DNA from: Microvelia longipes
Taxonomy: Eukaryota > Arthropoda > Insecta > Hemiptera > Veliidae
Direction: 5' to 3'
DNA: 64,000 nt
NCBI GenBank assembly: GCA_018340805.1
Contig: JACMZG010001914.1
Span: 13,883,270-13,947,269, forward strand
A program made the position numbers and the translations under genes. Positions 54,701 through 64,000 of the stretch are shown piece by piece; within the stretch, counting starts at the first letter, position 1; each line of letters starts with the position of its first letter. The notes under the pieces were generated by a model. The model was not told the origin of the DNA. It was given only the letters and a program-made list of their open reading frames with translations, and searched no databases.

Positions 54701-55647
54701 GGAAACGTTCTTAGGTATCCAGTTACTGATTTTTTTGTTCATTTTGTATAATTCTACATTGAATACAGTTCTTCTTAAAATGAACATAAAATCAAACTTC
54801 TAGTATAGATCCTTATAATTCCACTTACGTATTTTCTCTGTATAACCCTAAATTTAAATCACATTTAACTTTTAATATTAATACATCGTGTGTGTACAAA
54901 CCTAGCCAAAATATAAAAAGTATAAATAATATAGTAAAAATAATTTACCTAACCATAACCCTGATTATTTATAGAGACATGGTATATTTGAATATTCCTA
55001 CTGAGTGTTTTTGGTTGTTTATAATTTTAGTAAATGGTTATTTGATTTAACTTACTTGTTCCATACTGTTAAACTAAGTGTTTATATTAAATTTATTATA
55101 GTTATTGCATGTTTTTACATTTTTATTTATTGAATCTATTAAAAATGGTTTTCATTGTATTTGTTTTTAGTAGTTTATTTGACATTTTATTCACACATTT
55201 TTTTCATTGTATTTTTTTGTCTTGTATTTTAATGTTTTTTTGTTTGCTTTCACTATACACTTTTAATCTACTAGATTTAATTTTTCCACCTGCTAATTTG
55301 CTATAATAATATCTATGATTGTATTGTATCAAACTTATTTTTATTGCCAATCTGTATTTATTTTAATATATTAATTATCACATTTGTATGTATTATTTGC
55401 TATTTATGTAACAATCTTTATGTTTTTATTATTAATTTACCAACAGTAATTATTTGTTATTGCCTAGTTAGTAAATGGTTTAATTGTTTTTCTTTATTTA
55501 ACCTAAGAAGTTGTAATATATTTATCTACTATTTCACATTAACTTCACTAAAATTAGCAATGTGTGTTGTTTTGTATTTTCTATTAAATTAAATTTTTAT
55601 AGGATGAAGCTGTAGAAGGAGCACTCAAGGAAATAGGCCTCCTGTAG
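33717..55647 (+). CDS. AP-1sigma: AP-1 complex subunit sigma
   Basis: Small chain of the clathrin adaptor AP-1, which sorts cargo at the trans-Golgi network and endosomes. Five exons join in frame: 33717-33719, 38453-38631, 39280-39388, 39853-39990, 55603-55647 (474 nt, 157 aa plus stop). The protein opens [20 protein letters not shown] and contains [75 protein letters not shown] and ends [13 protein letters not shown], which is near-identical to insect AP-1 sigma. The [16 protein letters not shown] block is the clathrin-adaptor small-chain signature; length is normal for the family. The symbol assumes insect naming (AP1S in vertebrates). Intron 1 (4.7 kb) and intron 4 (15.6 kb) are full of repeats. 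Confidence 0.95.
34116..34521. mobile_element. Family M mariner-like MITE (copy M2)
   Basis: cagtctatcgtttagtttaa at the left, aaactaaacgatagact at the right, TA on both sides (last base before the right TA is mutated). Nearly identical to M1 over about 400 bp. In AP-1 sigma intron 1, about 400 bp after the ATG exon. Confidence 0.82.
34975..35620 (-). mobile_element. Family B fragment split by a nested insertion (copy B4)
   Basis: 34975-35092 (gagatacagcgataacagac, tgaaaaccttttatgaggtc) and 35525-35620 (ggtgacatcaaag, gcaaacacaatacttttcct, ggtataaatgaggaaagt) are adjacent in intact copies but separated here by the insert at 35093-35520. Confidence 0.65.
35093..35520 (-). mobile_element. Nested element with (TAA)n edge and terminal hairpin
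   Basis: Begins with (taa)n at about 35093-35113 and contains a hairpin aagccgc ... gcggctt (35220-35251). Related hairpins occur at about 28043 and 37110. Likely the 3' end of a non-LTR retrotransposon inserted in reverse; no open frame remains. Confidence 0.45.
36040..36480 (+). pseudogene. Decayed LINE remnant with RNase H-like motifs
   Basis: VYYTDGTY around 36110-36140 resembles the first catalytic aspartate motif (TDGS) of LINE RNase H, and [15 protein letters not shown] around 36390-36435 resembles the HxGIxGNExAD motif. They lie in order at about the right spacing but with frameshifts and stops between them, so the element is dead. RNase H suggests an I/R1/Jockey-like clade; no reverse transcriptase remains that I can see. 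Confidence 0.5.
37011..37605 (-). pseudogene. 3' end of a polyadenylated retroelement or retrocopy
   Basis: On the minus strand an open stretch from about 37604 ([14 protein letters not shown]) through [20 protein letters not shown] and [20 protein letters not shown] ends at a stop at 37322. About 290 bp later come TAATAAAAG and a run of about 14 A (T on the plus strand at 37013-37026). Protein not recognised. Its upstream part is cut off by the family H element at 37655. Confidence 0.45.
37655..38118 (+). mobile_element. Family H element with intact hammerhead core (copy H2)
   Basis: Starts tatcatttgatactaccgag, ttttgcaaaac. Then cacaatataattgtgcgtga, gacacctaggaaatg at 37683-37730 is repeated inverted at 38068-38117, so about 430 bp are bounded by 50-bp inverted repeats. 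Between them: a unique AT-rich part, then the hammerhead core and gtgggacatgacattatgtg, cccagatgtagcattgc. In AP-1 sigma intron 1, sense to the gene, 335 bp before exon 2. Confidence 0.78.
37951..37993 (+). ncRNA. Hammerhead ribozyme motif, complete core (H2)
   Basis: GCTCTGTC (37951-37958, GUC cleavage triplet), six bases GTTGCT, CTGATGA (37965-37971), helix II GTTA / loop GACG / TAAC (37972-37983, perfect 4-bp stem), GAAA (37984-37987), then CAGAGT, which pairs with the start to form helix III of about 7 bp. All invariant core positions are present, in type III order. Helix I is only six bases and cannot form a normal hairpin, so activity, if any, may need dimers. Confidence 0.65.
38453..38631 (+). 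CDS. AP-1sigma: AP-1 sigma exon 2 (residues 2-61)
   Basis: Acceptor aatttcttacag; encodes [20 protein letters not shown], then [20 protein letters not shown] and [12 protein letters not shown]; donor gtaact splits the next arginine. Confidence 0.96.
38803..39090 (+). mobile_element. Family H element, decayed (copy H3)
   Basis: Shares atttgatactaccaagtttt, acatgaatggttgaca, gagagtgagttgaggctcta, acagagtgggatataagatt and atgatggaacagttc with H1 and H2. In AP-1 sigma intron 2 between exons 2 and 3. Confidence 0.65.
38989..39031 (+). ncRNA. Hammerhead-like core, mutated (H3)
   Basis: GGCTCTATC, AGCACC, CTGAAGA, then TTTTACAAATC and AAAACAGAG. Helix III still pairs largely, CTGANGA is intact, but helix II is lost and GAAA has become AAAA. 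Predicted inactive. Confidence 0.45.
39280..39388 (+). CDS. AP-1sigma: AP-1 sigma exon 3 (residues 61-97)
   Basis: Acceptor ttattttgcag; encodes [36 protein letters not shown]; donor gtaagt. Confidence 0.96.
39853..39990 (+). CDS. AP-1sigma: AP-1 sigma exon 4 (residues 98-143)
   Basis: Acceptor gtttatag; encodes [40 protein letters not shown] and LLQE; donor gttagt. Reading on past the donor stays open for ten codons (separate entry). Confidence 0.96.
39991..40023 (+). other. Possible alternative C-terminus by intron 4 retention
   Basis: If the gttagt donor is skipped, the frame reads [10 protein letters not shown] and stops at TGA (40021-40023). These 33 bases are about half G+C while the following intron is strongly A/T, which hints at selection. 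AP-1 sigma genes are known to vary at this exact C-terminal splice. No cDNA evidence available here. Confidence 0.35.
41036..41294. repeat. Minisatellite, 51-61 bp unit
   Basis: Four to five head-to-tail copies of a unit with ttttcctctttatttattta, taacttttctttcatttt and taacattatttaagga. Unit length varies by whole tttatttat steps. AP-1 sigma intron 4. Confidence 0.85.
42117..42391. repeat. Tandem duplication, about 138-bp unit
   Basis: Two adjacent copies, each with tctcaaaataacgatcaaac, aattgtaattgtataagc, agggtttaaa, accataac and ctctcaaaaatgt, with modest divergence. AP-1 sigma intron 4. Confidence 0.88.
45635..46690 (+). mobile_element. Family B element split by a MITE (copy B5)
   Basis: Forward copy: gtctgtctgtatagtttgga, agttgtgctatctggaaaaa, gttatgacatcattaacc, atatttggatcaatttgaaa before the insertion, and gtggattttgttg, tctcaggacaagtaaagc after it. 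MITE M3 sits inside at 46152-46525. The 5' border is uncertain. Confidence 0.6.
46152..46525. mobile_element. Family M MITE (copy M3), nested in B5
   Basis: cagtcagtcgtcgtcg at the left, gtcgacagactg at the right, TA on both sides; interior ttttggggattgaccaatca, ggcaatcattcacttcgttt, cctgatttgtttacaaag. About 374 bp, more diverged from M1 and M2 than these are from each other. Confidence 0.75.
47897..48112 (-). mobile_element. Family H element, reverse (copy H4)
   Basis: Reads on the minus strand in the H order: tcgatagtatt/gttttgcaaaac end, GGCTCTGTC, a duplicated and altered core, AACGAAACAGTGTGGGACAT, then aacagttcccagatg and a cctaggtgtaagg end. The core region has CTCATGAG and CTAATGAG in place of CTGATGA. 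AP-1 sigma intron 4, antisense. Confidence 0.65.
48483..49222 (+). mobile_element. Family B element, reference copy (B6)
   Basis: Best full-length copy, about 740 bp. In order: ttttcctcatacaggaaaag palindrome, gtgtttgcaaaaaaaaatcc, ctgttatcatcgtagcgccc, agttgaaattttgtacaaaa, gttgtgctattcggaaaata, atgatgtcattaacctgcaa, gagatttggcacgcatgtga, ttgagttgaaatttggtaca, tgatttttgttggatcataa, three copies of a gacgagcgaagcaag-like motif and the end ataccacggacccgattttt. No open frame and no TIR beyond the terminal palindrome; class unknown. Confidence 0.78.
49246..50440 (+). mobile_element. Family B element, interrupted (copy B7)
   Basis: 49246-49385 matches the family B start (ggaaaagtaatgagtttgca, gttatcattgtagccccctg); 50055-50430 matches the second half (aaatttcatcttattatcag, cggtttttgttggattgtaa, gaccagcaaagcgagtccaa). 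Family C copy C2 and about 370 bp of unknown DNA lie between. Confidence 0.55.
49546..49676. mobile_element. Family C short element (copy C2)
   Basis: gcacacagttataatcagtt, gacagcg on the left and cgctgtctactgattatacc on the right; ctaacctcattggctccctc inside. About 130 bp, an internally deleted form of C1. Nested in B7. Confidence 0.75.
50812..50945. mobile_element. Family C short element (copy C3)
   Basis: aacacacagttataatcagg at the left; acactgtcaactgattataa, ccatgtg at the right; aacctcattagttcc inside. Confidence 0.72.
51645..52293 (+). mobile_element. Family B element (copy B8)
   Basis: ggtataaaggaaaagtactg, gtctgtctgtatgtgtgtgg, atttcatcatagctccctgt, atgacctcataaaccagcag, tttagtggatcataaaagtt, gaggacgagtgaagtgtgtc, and the end gggcaccccgtacccaattt. 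Near full length, AP-1 sigma intron 4. Confidence 0.75.
53553..54322. mobile_element. Family C element, long (copy C4)
   Basis: acgacacacggctaaaatca, attgacag at the left and ctgtcaattgactttatccg, tgt at the right. About 770 bp. Next to the left end an inner palindrome attcggtctgaa, ttggttcagaccga. A 132-codon minus frame that crosses the left end is not a gene. Confidence 0.7.
54490..54735 (+). mobile_element. Family B, internally deleted (copy B9)
   Basis: Start (cttttcctccgaaaccggga, gtgtctgttatcactaagct, agttgaaactttgg) fused directly to the end (acgagcaaagcgagtctgaa, gatgagcgtagcgagtctta), so the middle 400 bp are missing. Confidence 0.7.
55603..55647 (+). CDS. AP-1sigma: AP-1 sigma exon 5 (residues 144-157 and stop)
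   Basis: A 45-nt terminal exon after aaatttttatag, encoding [14 protein letters not shown] and TAG. The C-terminal IGLL matches the family, so the exon is secure despite its size and its 15.6-kb distance from exon 4. Confidence 0.93.
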   Translation, partial: DEAVEGALKEIGLL

Positions 55648-56360
55648 AAATTATATTTATCACTCAGGCATTCATTTATTATTTTTACACTCAGTGGTTT
55701 ATTTATTATTTTTTTATTTACGATTGACGTTTTACTTTTGATTTGCACTTACATATCTTATGTCTTTTTTAGGTTTTGATTAATCATTTATTTTTTAACT
55801 TTTATCTTCTATGTATAGTTTCTCTCTTTACATTTACTTATACACAATAGATCTTGGTGTTATTGAGGACGACGAAGTAAATTGACACAATTGTGCAGCT
55901 TATTTTACCTTTTTCAAGTTTTTGTGAAACTTAAAAGTTAACCCAATGGTTATTTCCTGTTTTTAATGAAGTCAGTTGAGTTTATGACTCGATGTATGGC
56001 TTTTGATGCCTTCTGATTTTCCGTTTTGTCACCATGAAAAATCAAGTTAGTTCAACCATACAAGTTAAGTGTGTATAAACTGAAGACATTATCTTCCTAC
56101 ACATCTTATTAGTCCTCGCTTAAATAGTATATAAACTAAGTAGGGAAACTTCTATTCTAACCCTTTTAAAACATGCATGATCAGCTCAAGCTGGCTCAAA
56201 ACTAAAAAAAAAATGGGACAACTGTACATGAGCATTCTAGGATTTACTTTTACTTTTTATTGGCATCACTGGTTACTTTGTTAGCAGTGAGTTTCAATAT
56301 TTACCGTGATTGTAATTCAATATTTGTGGTAATTTAAAACCTTTTTATTCCATTCTATAA

Positions 56361-56366
56361 AATAAA
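56361..56366 (+). terminator. Candidate AP-1 sigma polyadenylation signal
   Basis: First AATAAA downstream of the AP-1 sigma stop, giving a 3' UTR of about 0.7 kb. Weak evidence in A/T-rich DNA. Confidence 0.35.
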
Positions 56367-59300
56367 TTGTATAATAATTTTGTAAATGAAAATGACTAAC
56401 TATAGTATTAAGAACTGAACATTTTGGAAAAATATAGAAAAAAGTTCATATTGCCTTAAAAAAATATAGCTTAAATTTATAATTACCATGGTAATTTTAA
56501 AGAAAAAAATAAAAGTTATTAAATTACCAATAACAATTAATATTTGGGAGGGGGAGACGCTCATCACTTACATAAAATATAATTTACATAATGTCTACAC
56601 TATAATTTACTCTTACAAAGTTTATAAAAGGCATTGAATATACCGCTCATTTCAAGTACTTTTATTAAACCAAGTATTTAAGGATCTTAAATCTTAAACA
56701 TCCATCGGATTTGACAACACATTTCTTCCACAAATTATAAAAATGTATGATACTTTCTGGTGGACAAAATATAAACTTCATGCCATGTCTGACAAAAACC
56801 GAGTTTGTTTCCCTACTTTGTTTATATAATATTTTACATCCACTCTGATCTCACCTAGCACCTTCTCAAACTTATTCCAACTACAATTTTATTTATAATT
56901 TGTTTAAAACAATTTTGAACTATTTTTCAATGTCAAAGAAGTGTAGTTTAGTATTTTTCATATTTTTTCTAATATTTCTCTTTTATTTTTGAATCTCTTA
57001 TTCCTTCCAAATCAATTTTATTCGATGTAAGTTTTATTAAAACTTTAATTAGTCTCTATTTCAAACGTATATAGTTTTGTGTATCAATTTCAAAAGAAAA
57101 ATTAGTTTTGTCCAGATTTATATTAGATATATGGGGATTGTCTTATATAAATTATTAAGTTTGCACTATTTTATATCAAAACGTCTTTCACTGATTACAA
57201 GTTTACACTAAAATATAATTTTTTAAATATGGTAAATGAGTGTTTTATAATCTTTTTAGATGTGCTATTTTTTGCATGACTTATATTTATTAATGTTTCA
57301 AAAGATTTTAATATGTAAGGAGAATTAGAGTGTGTCCTAGGACTGTTTTGGTTTATTTTATTTTTCAATCTGCTAGTAGGCCCTTTTTATTTGCAAATTT
57401 CCTTTTCAAATTTCCCTAATGAGATGTTTTAAATTTGATGTTGTTTTGATTATATATTTGTTTTACTAAGTAAATTTATTTGATCATTTCCTAAATAAAA
57501 AATTAAATCCAAAAATATTTCAGTTAGTAAGAAATTTTAGTTATTTTTACTTGACGTCCCTCTAACAAGTAAATTTATTATTAATTTTCTTTTCTACTTC
57601 AATACTGTAGAAAATTCCTGCCAAATGCCATATATTTGGTTTTAATGAAGGTTTTGTGGAGTGATTTTGGTGTTGTTATTGGTTATTAAGTTGTCCATAT
57701 ATTCCTGTATATATAATCCTAATGAGCCCTTTATTGTGTAACTGCTGGTGATATTTAAAATCCCTTTATGTAACATTTTATTTTTAAATTTCCTTCTTAA
57801 GAACAATCTTTCATAAATACGACTTCTTAGTTACCGTTATTTTTAAAATTATTTATTTATGTTTAATTAAATCATTCCAATTATTTATCACTCTTTGGAA
57901 ATATTATAGTTTATTCCGCAGCTATAATATGAAAGAATATACATATCTTTAAGATATTTATTTATCTTTAAGAGAAATAAACCAAAACAGTCTGGCAATT
58001 TTTACTAATGAGTAATTATATTTATTTATTATTCTATTATAAAGAATTACAATTACAGTCAAAGAATTACGCGAGTCAAACATATGTTTCTAATGATTCA
58101 AATCTTATCATAAGTATAATGATTAAGCTTTAGTATTTGCCAAATATTTTCTAGTACTTTATTATATGAATTATGTATTTTGGATTTTAAATCCATTATT
58201 TTTTTTAATTATTTCTAAAATTAAAATTCAACATTCCCCAAAGAATTGATGTAATATAGTTCCTTTGCGTTGTGTTAAATGTGCTGCTTTTATTTCTATT
58301 TCTGAAGTGGTACGGTTTTTGAAAGTGGGTAGTTTGCTTATATTTAAACAGTAATCTACCACGCTGTAAAATCGCTAGCAAAATCGATCCAGACACTGTT
58401 GTTTTTTGTACTTATTATTGCTAAGACAGAAATATTAACTTTTATTCAACATTCTAAAGTTTTGACGATCCTGATAAGTTTTTTTATAGGTACTGACTTT
58501 TTTAAGAAAAAATATTTTTATACTCTTCCCGCTATATTTTTCTACATGGTCACCTGACTAAAAATCAGATGGAAGGGAGAAAACTCTGCTTGTAACACAG
58601 TAAAAGGGGAAAAAAGCCCCTACCAGAAGTAATAAAATCTAAAGGATATTATGGTTGTCCTGTGATGTCACTTAAGAACCTGTAAGTATTTTTCTTTCTT
58701 TCCGAAGTTGGACGCCTGCTGCTTCTTCGTTTTTTCATGTAGAAAGATATCGAGCGAAGAGTAAAATCATCTTCTCTATGTGTATTATTGGGATTATTTT
58801 AAAAACTGATATCAGTAAATTTTAATTTTAAGGGTTTTGACGGATAAATAATCAGCATTCTATAAATTTACATTTAAATAAGTATAATATGAATTAAGTA
58901 TATTTTCTGCAAATATTATGGGATAGGATATATTACTTTTTGATTAAGTGTTTACTATACTGGAGTCATTCAAAGTAGATAATTTTCGTAAAATTATTTT
59001 AAAAAATCAATAAAGCCTTTTAGGTCTTAAATGGCAAATTTGAAGAAGGAAAATGTATTGTCTATTACTTGAACTACTGCAAGCCATATAATGGTAATTA
59101 ACTAATTTACATAGATCAGTTTTTACTTCAATGGAGAAAAACTTATTGTTTCAAAGTGTTCATGAAAATTATCATTGTCTAGAGCAGTATTGATTTGGCT
59201 CTATGACCTAATTTATGGAATAAAATTATTTTCCTAGAAGGTTAAACCAATAAAACTTCTATTATGTTTACCTGAACTTCCCGGCCTCTTAAAAAAAATC

Positions 59301-59799
59301 TTTGTGATATTTCATTTATAAATTTGTTTGGTAATATTAAAACACTTTTCATTGTCAATTATTTCTGCCAGGTGATATTTTTCTAATAGGTATTTATTGT
59401 TACTAACTATTCCATTTTTCTTTTGATTATTTTTTGATGATTATAACTTGATTGGCATTATCATACCATTAACTACTTAGTGAGTAACGGGCATTTAGCA
59501 ATTATTTTTTATTATATATCGTAAAATTTAATTAATCAGTATTAGTTGTAGTTTATTTTACTCTTACAGATGAATTCTTTCCTTTTACCCTTTTCTACTC
59601 TACCTAAAAAGTTTAGTATTTATTTTTACCTGTTTAAGTTTTTTAATAATACTAATGTATAATATTGTAAACCTGTTTGGTTTATAATATTTATTTATTT
59701 TTGTTGTTAAAATTTAAAAAAACATGTTTATTTTTGTCTCATATTTTTTTTCTGTTGCTAATTAATAAAATTGTAATATTCAAGATTTAGTTTGTGAAC
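56367..59799. other. Downstream of AP-1 sigma: no gene seen
   Basis: AT-rich DNA with no recognisable exon, RNA gene or shared repeat. A slightly GC-richer patch at about 58550-58800 (agttggacgcctgctgcttc) carries no protein I recognise. Confidence 0.5.
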
Positions 59800-60032
59800 A
59801 AAGTAAACATAATTTGTTTTTCCACAATTATATAATTTGAAATGCATAGCCAGCTTTTGGCCTTAATAATCATCATCAGTGCTGTAGAGAGGAGTTTAAT
59901 TCTTTTTGACCAGTTTCTTAGGCTAAGGTTTATAGTAGACTCACTAGCACTGATGATGATCGTTAAGGTCGAAAGCTGGCTATGTATTTTAAATTATATT
60001 ATTGTGAAAAGACAAATAATGTTTACTTTAAT
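59800..60032. mobile_element. Palindromic foldback element P4
   Basis: Arms of about 95 bp: aagtaaacataatttg ... gcatagccagcttttggcct ... atcatcatcagtgct on the left and its complement (agcactgatgatgatcgtta, aggtcgaaagctggctatg ... acaaataatgtttactt) on the right, around a spacer with ttaattctttttgacc. The 81-codon plus frame across it is not a gene. Confidence 0.8.
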
Positions 60033-60589
60033 TAGAATATTCCACATTTCAATTGTTATTGTATTAGTTTGTAAACAACATAGTTGATTTAATTTTAAAT
60101 AAGGGTTATATTTAAATATGAGATCTGTTTGCTACTTATCTGAAACCTTTTACTTGGTTTTCATATTTTTTACTGACCATTTAAAATTAAAATAATTTAG
60201 ATAAAAACGTTCTGGACTAAATAATTACATTTTCTTTTGACTGTTGATTTTATAAAAAAAGGAAGGGTAATTCAATTATGATCAAGTTACTCCATTTCAA
60301 GATAATCTAATTAACTCCTGGAAATATATTGATCAAAGGTTGTAAGGGAATCAAGAAATACATTTTTCTTTTAAATATACCCTACATCATTAATATATTA
60401 TTTGAAAAAAAGTACAACAAATAATTCTGCATTTATATAAAATGTGAAATTTTAAGTTTGATAAAACTTTAGTTTACAGAATCGCTTTGATTGGGATAAA
60501 ATTTGATCATAGCTCTTGTATATAATGTTTCAGTATATTAGTAATAATTTATTGAATTTATTTTTTATATTTTTATTTAATTTAAATAA

Positions 60590-60712
60590 TGCAAGGAAGC
60601 TAATGAGTTAGTCCTGGATGCTAGTTAAATCACCCCGACTGTTTCATTTTAGGGCAACCTCATTGGCTCATCAAACTTAGTTTCCCCCGCTGTCAACTGA
60701 TTATAACCATGT
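60590..60712. mobile_element. Family C fragment (copy C5)
   Basis: Right end ccgctgtcaactgattataa, ccatgtgtaa with aacctcattggctcatc inside; the left terminus is degraded. Confidence 0.6.
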
Positions 60713-61701
60713 GTAATACTATAATTGGTGGTTCTATCCCCTGATATTTTTAAAGTGATTTATTATCAGGTATCATTCTGATAGTTACAGAGCAATAGAT
60801 ATAAGTGAGGTAATACATTTATATACTTCGATACTCCCTTAATCTATTCTACTCAACAAAATGTTGTCTCAATTTCAAACAAAGGACTTGTGACTACAAA
60901 CAAGCAACACATTTTTTGTACCAAAAAATTATTTCTAGGTTTTTTTTTCATAATAATTCATTCATTAATGCATATTTTAGTGTTGCTGAGTACCAAATTA
61001 ATGAATCTATTTGTTCCTGTACATATAGCATAAGTTTAACTATCAATTTTGATAATTGATACATCTAATTGATAAATGTTTTTATAAGGAAAGTTTCAAA
61101 GAATATTATGTTTTCTGCATGTTTTTATTTTATAAATTTAAAGAAAAAAATTTTTTTTTAATTTTCTTTCTAACTCTAAGCTTTTTCTGGAATCATAAAA
61201 ATAAATATAGGTTGGTATCAACGAAAAATGTAAAAAGTTCTATATTAATCTAGAGGTAATCTTCTTACATATCTAATTATCATCATTCTCTTTTATATTT
61301 CTCAATTTAAATTAAGTATTTAAAATGAAAAAAAAAAATAAATCATTTAAATAAAAATAAACTTGGTGCTAAAAATATTTTATGAATAAAAATTTCTTTC
61401 AAAGTTCTCAAAATATATTTCCAATTTTGATTACATTATTGATCAATAATTTATAGTGCAGAGATCTGCAGTCTGGCGAATTTCCTTTGAAACAATTGCT
61501 TACTTGTTCCCTAATCCAATTATGGATTAGCACAGTCCATTAAAAATAGACTGTACTTCTTAGCCATTTTTTCAGATTTTTTTAAAGGTAATGAGCCTGT
61601 TAGTTCAATAGGTTGAACAATACTATGCTTGTTTTGTTTAAAAAGTTTTACCAATATTTTAAGCACTCATGCTAAGTAATGAATAATAATTAAATAATCA
61701 G

Positions 61702-62455
61702 GTACAGTGTACCTCATAACTTTTCCGTATCACATCAGATTCGTTACGCTCATCCTCCCTGCTATAGAATATCTTAGGGCGCTTCGCTCATCTTCAGATA
61801 AATAATACATCCGTTTCTTTCTCAGAGGTCACCCATAGAACACTGACCACTCTTAATGCTGCTTAACTTTTATGACCCAACAAACACCATAGATATACTT
61901 GTCATATTAAAAAAAAACTTGGTAAATTTACTTATAACGTAATGGTATGCACTGGTACCAAATTTAAACTTAATTAAACTATTTTCTGATTTCTTACAAT
62001 TTTTCAAACATTTTCTGGTTTCTTACAATTTTTCAAAAAAATTACCCTAGTCATTTAATAAAAATTGGTGATAATGAGATGAAACTTGGTATGTATGTTA
62101 GTCTTATACATGTCTACATGCGTGCCAAATCTCAATTCAATTGCATAATTTTGCTGTTTTATGATTTTTAAAAATGTTTGCAAACTCATTATTGCGGATT
62201 AATGACATCATAGAAAATATTTTCGGAATAGCACAACTACTGTGGTAAACTGATTTTTGTACAAAGTTTCAAATCTCTAGCATAAATACACTTGGAGCTA
62301 CGATGATAAAGACACACACATACGGACAGACAAATTTGACGAACTACTCAGGAGATCTGAAACGAATAATTCTGGTGACATCCTGCTTTTGGATTTTTTG
62401 CAAACACAATACTTTTCCTATATACATACGGAAAATGAGGAAAATTTAAAAGTCT
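61702..62455 (-). mobile_element. Family B element, reverse (copy B10)
   Basis: From caggtacagtgtacctcata, acgctcatcctccctgctat and cttcgctcatcttcag to gagctacgatgataaagaca, gcaaacacaatacttttcct and atacggaaaatgagg. Near full length; faces B11. Confidence 0.75.
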
Positions 62456-62482
62456 TAACGTTTTTTAGTAAAATATTTTACA

Positions 62483-63155
62483 ATTTTTCCTCATTTATAC
62501 CATTGGTATAAATGAGGAATTGGCAAAAATTTCGAAACCATGATGACACCTGAATTATTCTTTTTAGGTGTTTTTAGGCCTCCTATGTGATTTTCATAAA
62601 GTGTCTATCTCTATGTGTGTATGTGTGTCTGTTATCATTTTAGCTCCCAGTGTATTTATGCTAGAGAGTTGAAACTTAGTATGAAAATCAGTCTATAAGT
62701 TTGTTTGTGCTATGCAGAAAATAACAAAATTTTAGAAAAATCATATAACGTGGAATATTTTTACAATCATTTTGAGATTTGGCATACATTTGTGCATGTA
62801 TTAGACTAATATATATGCTAAGTTTCATTTCATTGCCTGCGAATGACTTGTGTACGTTTTTTAAAAAAATTGTAAAAAATCAGCAAATAATCCAATAGAG
62901 TTAAAATTCAGTACAAGTATATACCTTTTCGTTGTAAATAAGTTCACTAAGTTTCGTATCAATAGGACAAGTAAATCCATGATTTTTGTTGGATCATAAA
63001 GTTAAGCATCGAGCGTGGTCTGCTGGGAATGAAATGGATTTATTTACTATCTGAAAACAAACGAAGCAAGTCTTAAGTGGGGAGAATGAGGGTAGGAAAT
63101 TCGATGTGATGAGGTAAAATTCAGAGGTACCCTTTAACCGATTTTGTTTTTAATT
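62483..63155 (+). mobile_element. Family B element, forward (copy B11)
   Basis: Begins with the perfect palindrome cctcatttataccattggta taaatgagg (62488-62516), continues gtgtctgttatcattttagc, agttgaaacttagtatgaaa, gagatttggcatacatttgt, gatttttgttggatcataaa and ends ggtaccctttaaccgatttt. Head to head with B10, 28 bp apart. Confidence 0.77.
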
Positions 63156-64000
63156 TTTATTTATTGTGAAAGAGTTCTATCCCCTTACTGAAGTGCTTCA
63201 GTAAAAAAGTTAAAAACTCATACTAAGCTTAGTTTATGCGAAACTTTAAAATGTTCCAGAACATTTCCTTGCTAATGGAATATAGGCAAATTGTTTCAAC
63301 GGGAATTAGCTGTTAATTATAATTTTAGTTGATACAAGCTTAATTTTTCTATCTTAATAGAAGATAAAAATGTTTTATCTATTCTTTCTCTTAAAATTAT
63401 TTAACAAATATTTTATTTAATTACTTAAATTTATTTGGGTATTATATTTTTATTAACTTTTTATTGTTTTTGTCACTTTAATAATGCTATCTACTTTAAT
63501 TAAACTTTCATTGTATGTTTATTCCAGTGTAATTAAATATTTGACTTAAAAATAATTATTAAATAAAATGTGATATTTAAAGTAATAAAAAAATTAATCG
63601 AGCCAAATGAACAATTTAGATTTCTATGTAAATTTAAAAATTAGTGTTTTATACATTTTTAATTAATTGGGTCAGTGTAAGCTTTGCCAAAGTCTTTTAC
63701 TTATCTTCGTGTTTTATTTATTTGCAAATTTAATTTAACTAATGTGCAATATTTTCAGTCATAATTATAACTATATTAAATTTTATTAACTGAAACGTCA
63801 GTGAGTTCTAAATTCCAGAGGAAAAGAAAAAAATTGAATCCAGTATTAAGTACCATGAAAGTTGATTTTTATGGTTCGGTTGCCCATGTATGCATCCAAA
63901 CTTTACAACTTTTTAAACCATCCTATCAATGTTTGATGTTTATTTTTTTAAATTAACGATGAGTAATTAATAACCTAGGGTGATTTTTTGGGAAAGACCT
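63156..64000. other. Right edge: AT-rich, nothing recognised
   Basis: No open frame, RNA gene or shared repeat recognised; mostly A/T runs. Confidence 0.5.

Noticed and set aside
59842..60087. 81-codon plus frame
   Set aside because: Product of the P4 palindrome; both arms are read in one frame by chance.

Overview
The window is AT-rich nuclear DNA of an animal, almost certainly an insect. Three conserved genes, all split by GT-AG introns, sit in a dense field of short transposable elements. Order: hemipteran is possible from the repeat style, but the sequence does not prove it. There is no sign of bacterial gene organisation.

Layout. (1) 1-18.7 kb, minus strand: mitofusin (Marf/Mfn), the outer-membrane GTPase of mitochondrial fusion. 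Eleven coding exons (18672 down to 674, 642 codons) give the N-terminus, the whole GTPase domain, most of the helical region and the start of the transmembrane segment. The 3' exons lie beyond the left edge. (2) 18.7-29.1 kb: no convincing gene. It holds AT-rich DNA, MITE-like elements, two tRNA-derived SINE heads, minisatellite and trinucleotide tracts, and a GC-richer block at 25.3-26.2 kb. (3) 29.1-33.1 kb, minus strand: complete four-exon NDUFAF4, a mitochondrial complex I assembly factor (214 aa). (4) 33.7-55.6 kb, plus strand: complete AP-1 complex sigma subunit (157 aa), with a first coding exon that is only ATG and a last intron of 15.6 kb. NDUFAF4 and AP-1 sigma are head to head with 653 bp between start codons, so they probably share a promoter region. 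(5) 55.6-64 kb: AP-1 sigma 3' UTR, AT-rich DNA and repeats.

The repeats can be sorted into families by comparing copies within the window. Family B is about 650-740 bp, non-coding, with gcgaagcgagtc motifs; at least eleven copies or fragments. Family M is a TA-flanked mariner-like MITE of about 400 bp (three copies). Families C and D are TIR elements with tgacag and aaagagact ends. Family E is a tandem dimer. There are four long palindromes. Family H has inverted repeats and carries a hammerhead-ribozyme core (four copies, one with every core position intact and a perfect stem II). Several elements are nested, which gives a relative insertion order. The hammerhead family is the strongest candidate for something undescribed.

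How the genes relate: Marf and NDUFAF4 are both mitochondrial (membrane fusion, complex I assembly). AP-1 sigma works in clathrin sorting at the trans-Golgi/endosome. I see no evidence of a functional cluster beyond the shared intergenic region. All product names rest on recognising protein motifs by eye; no search was run.
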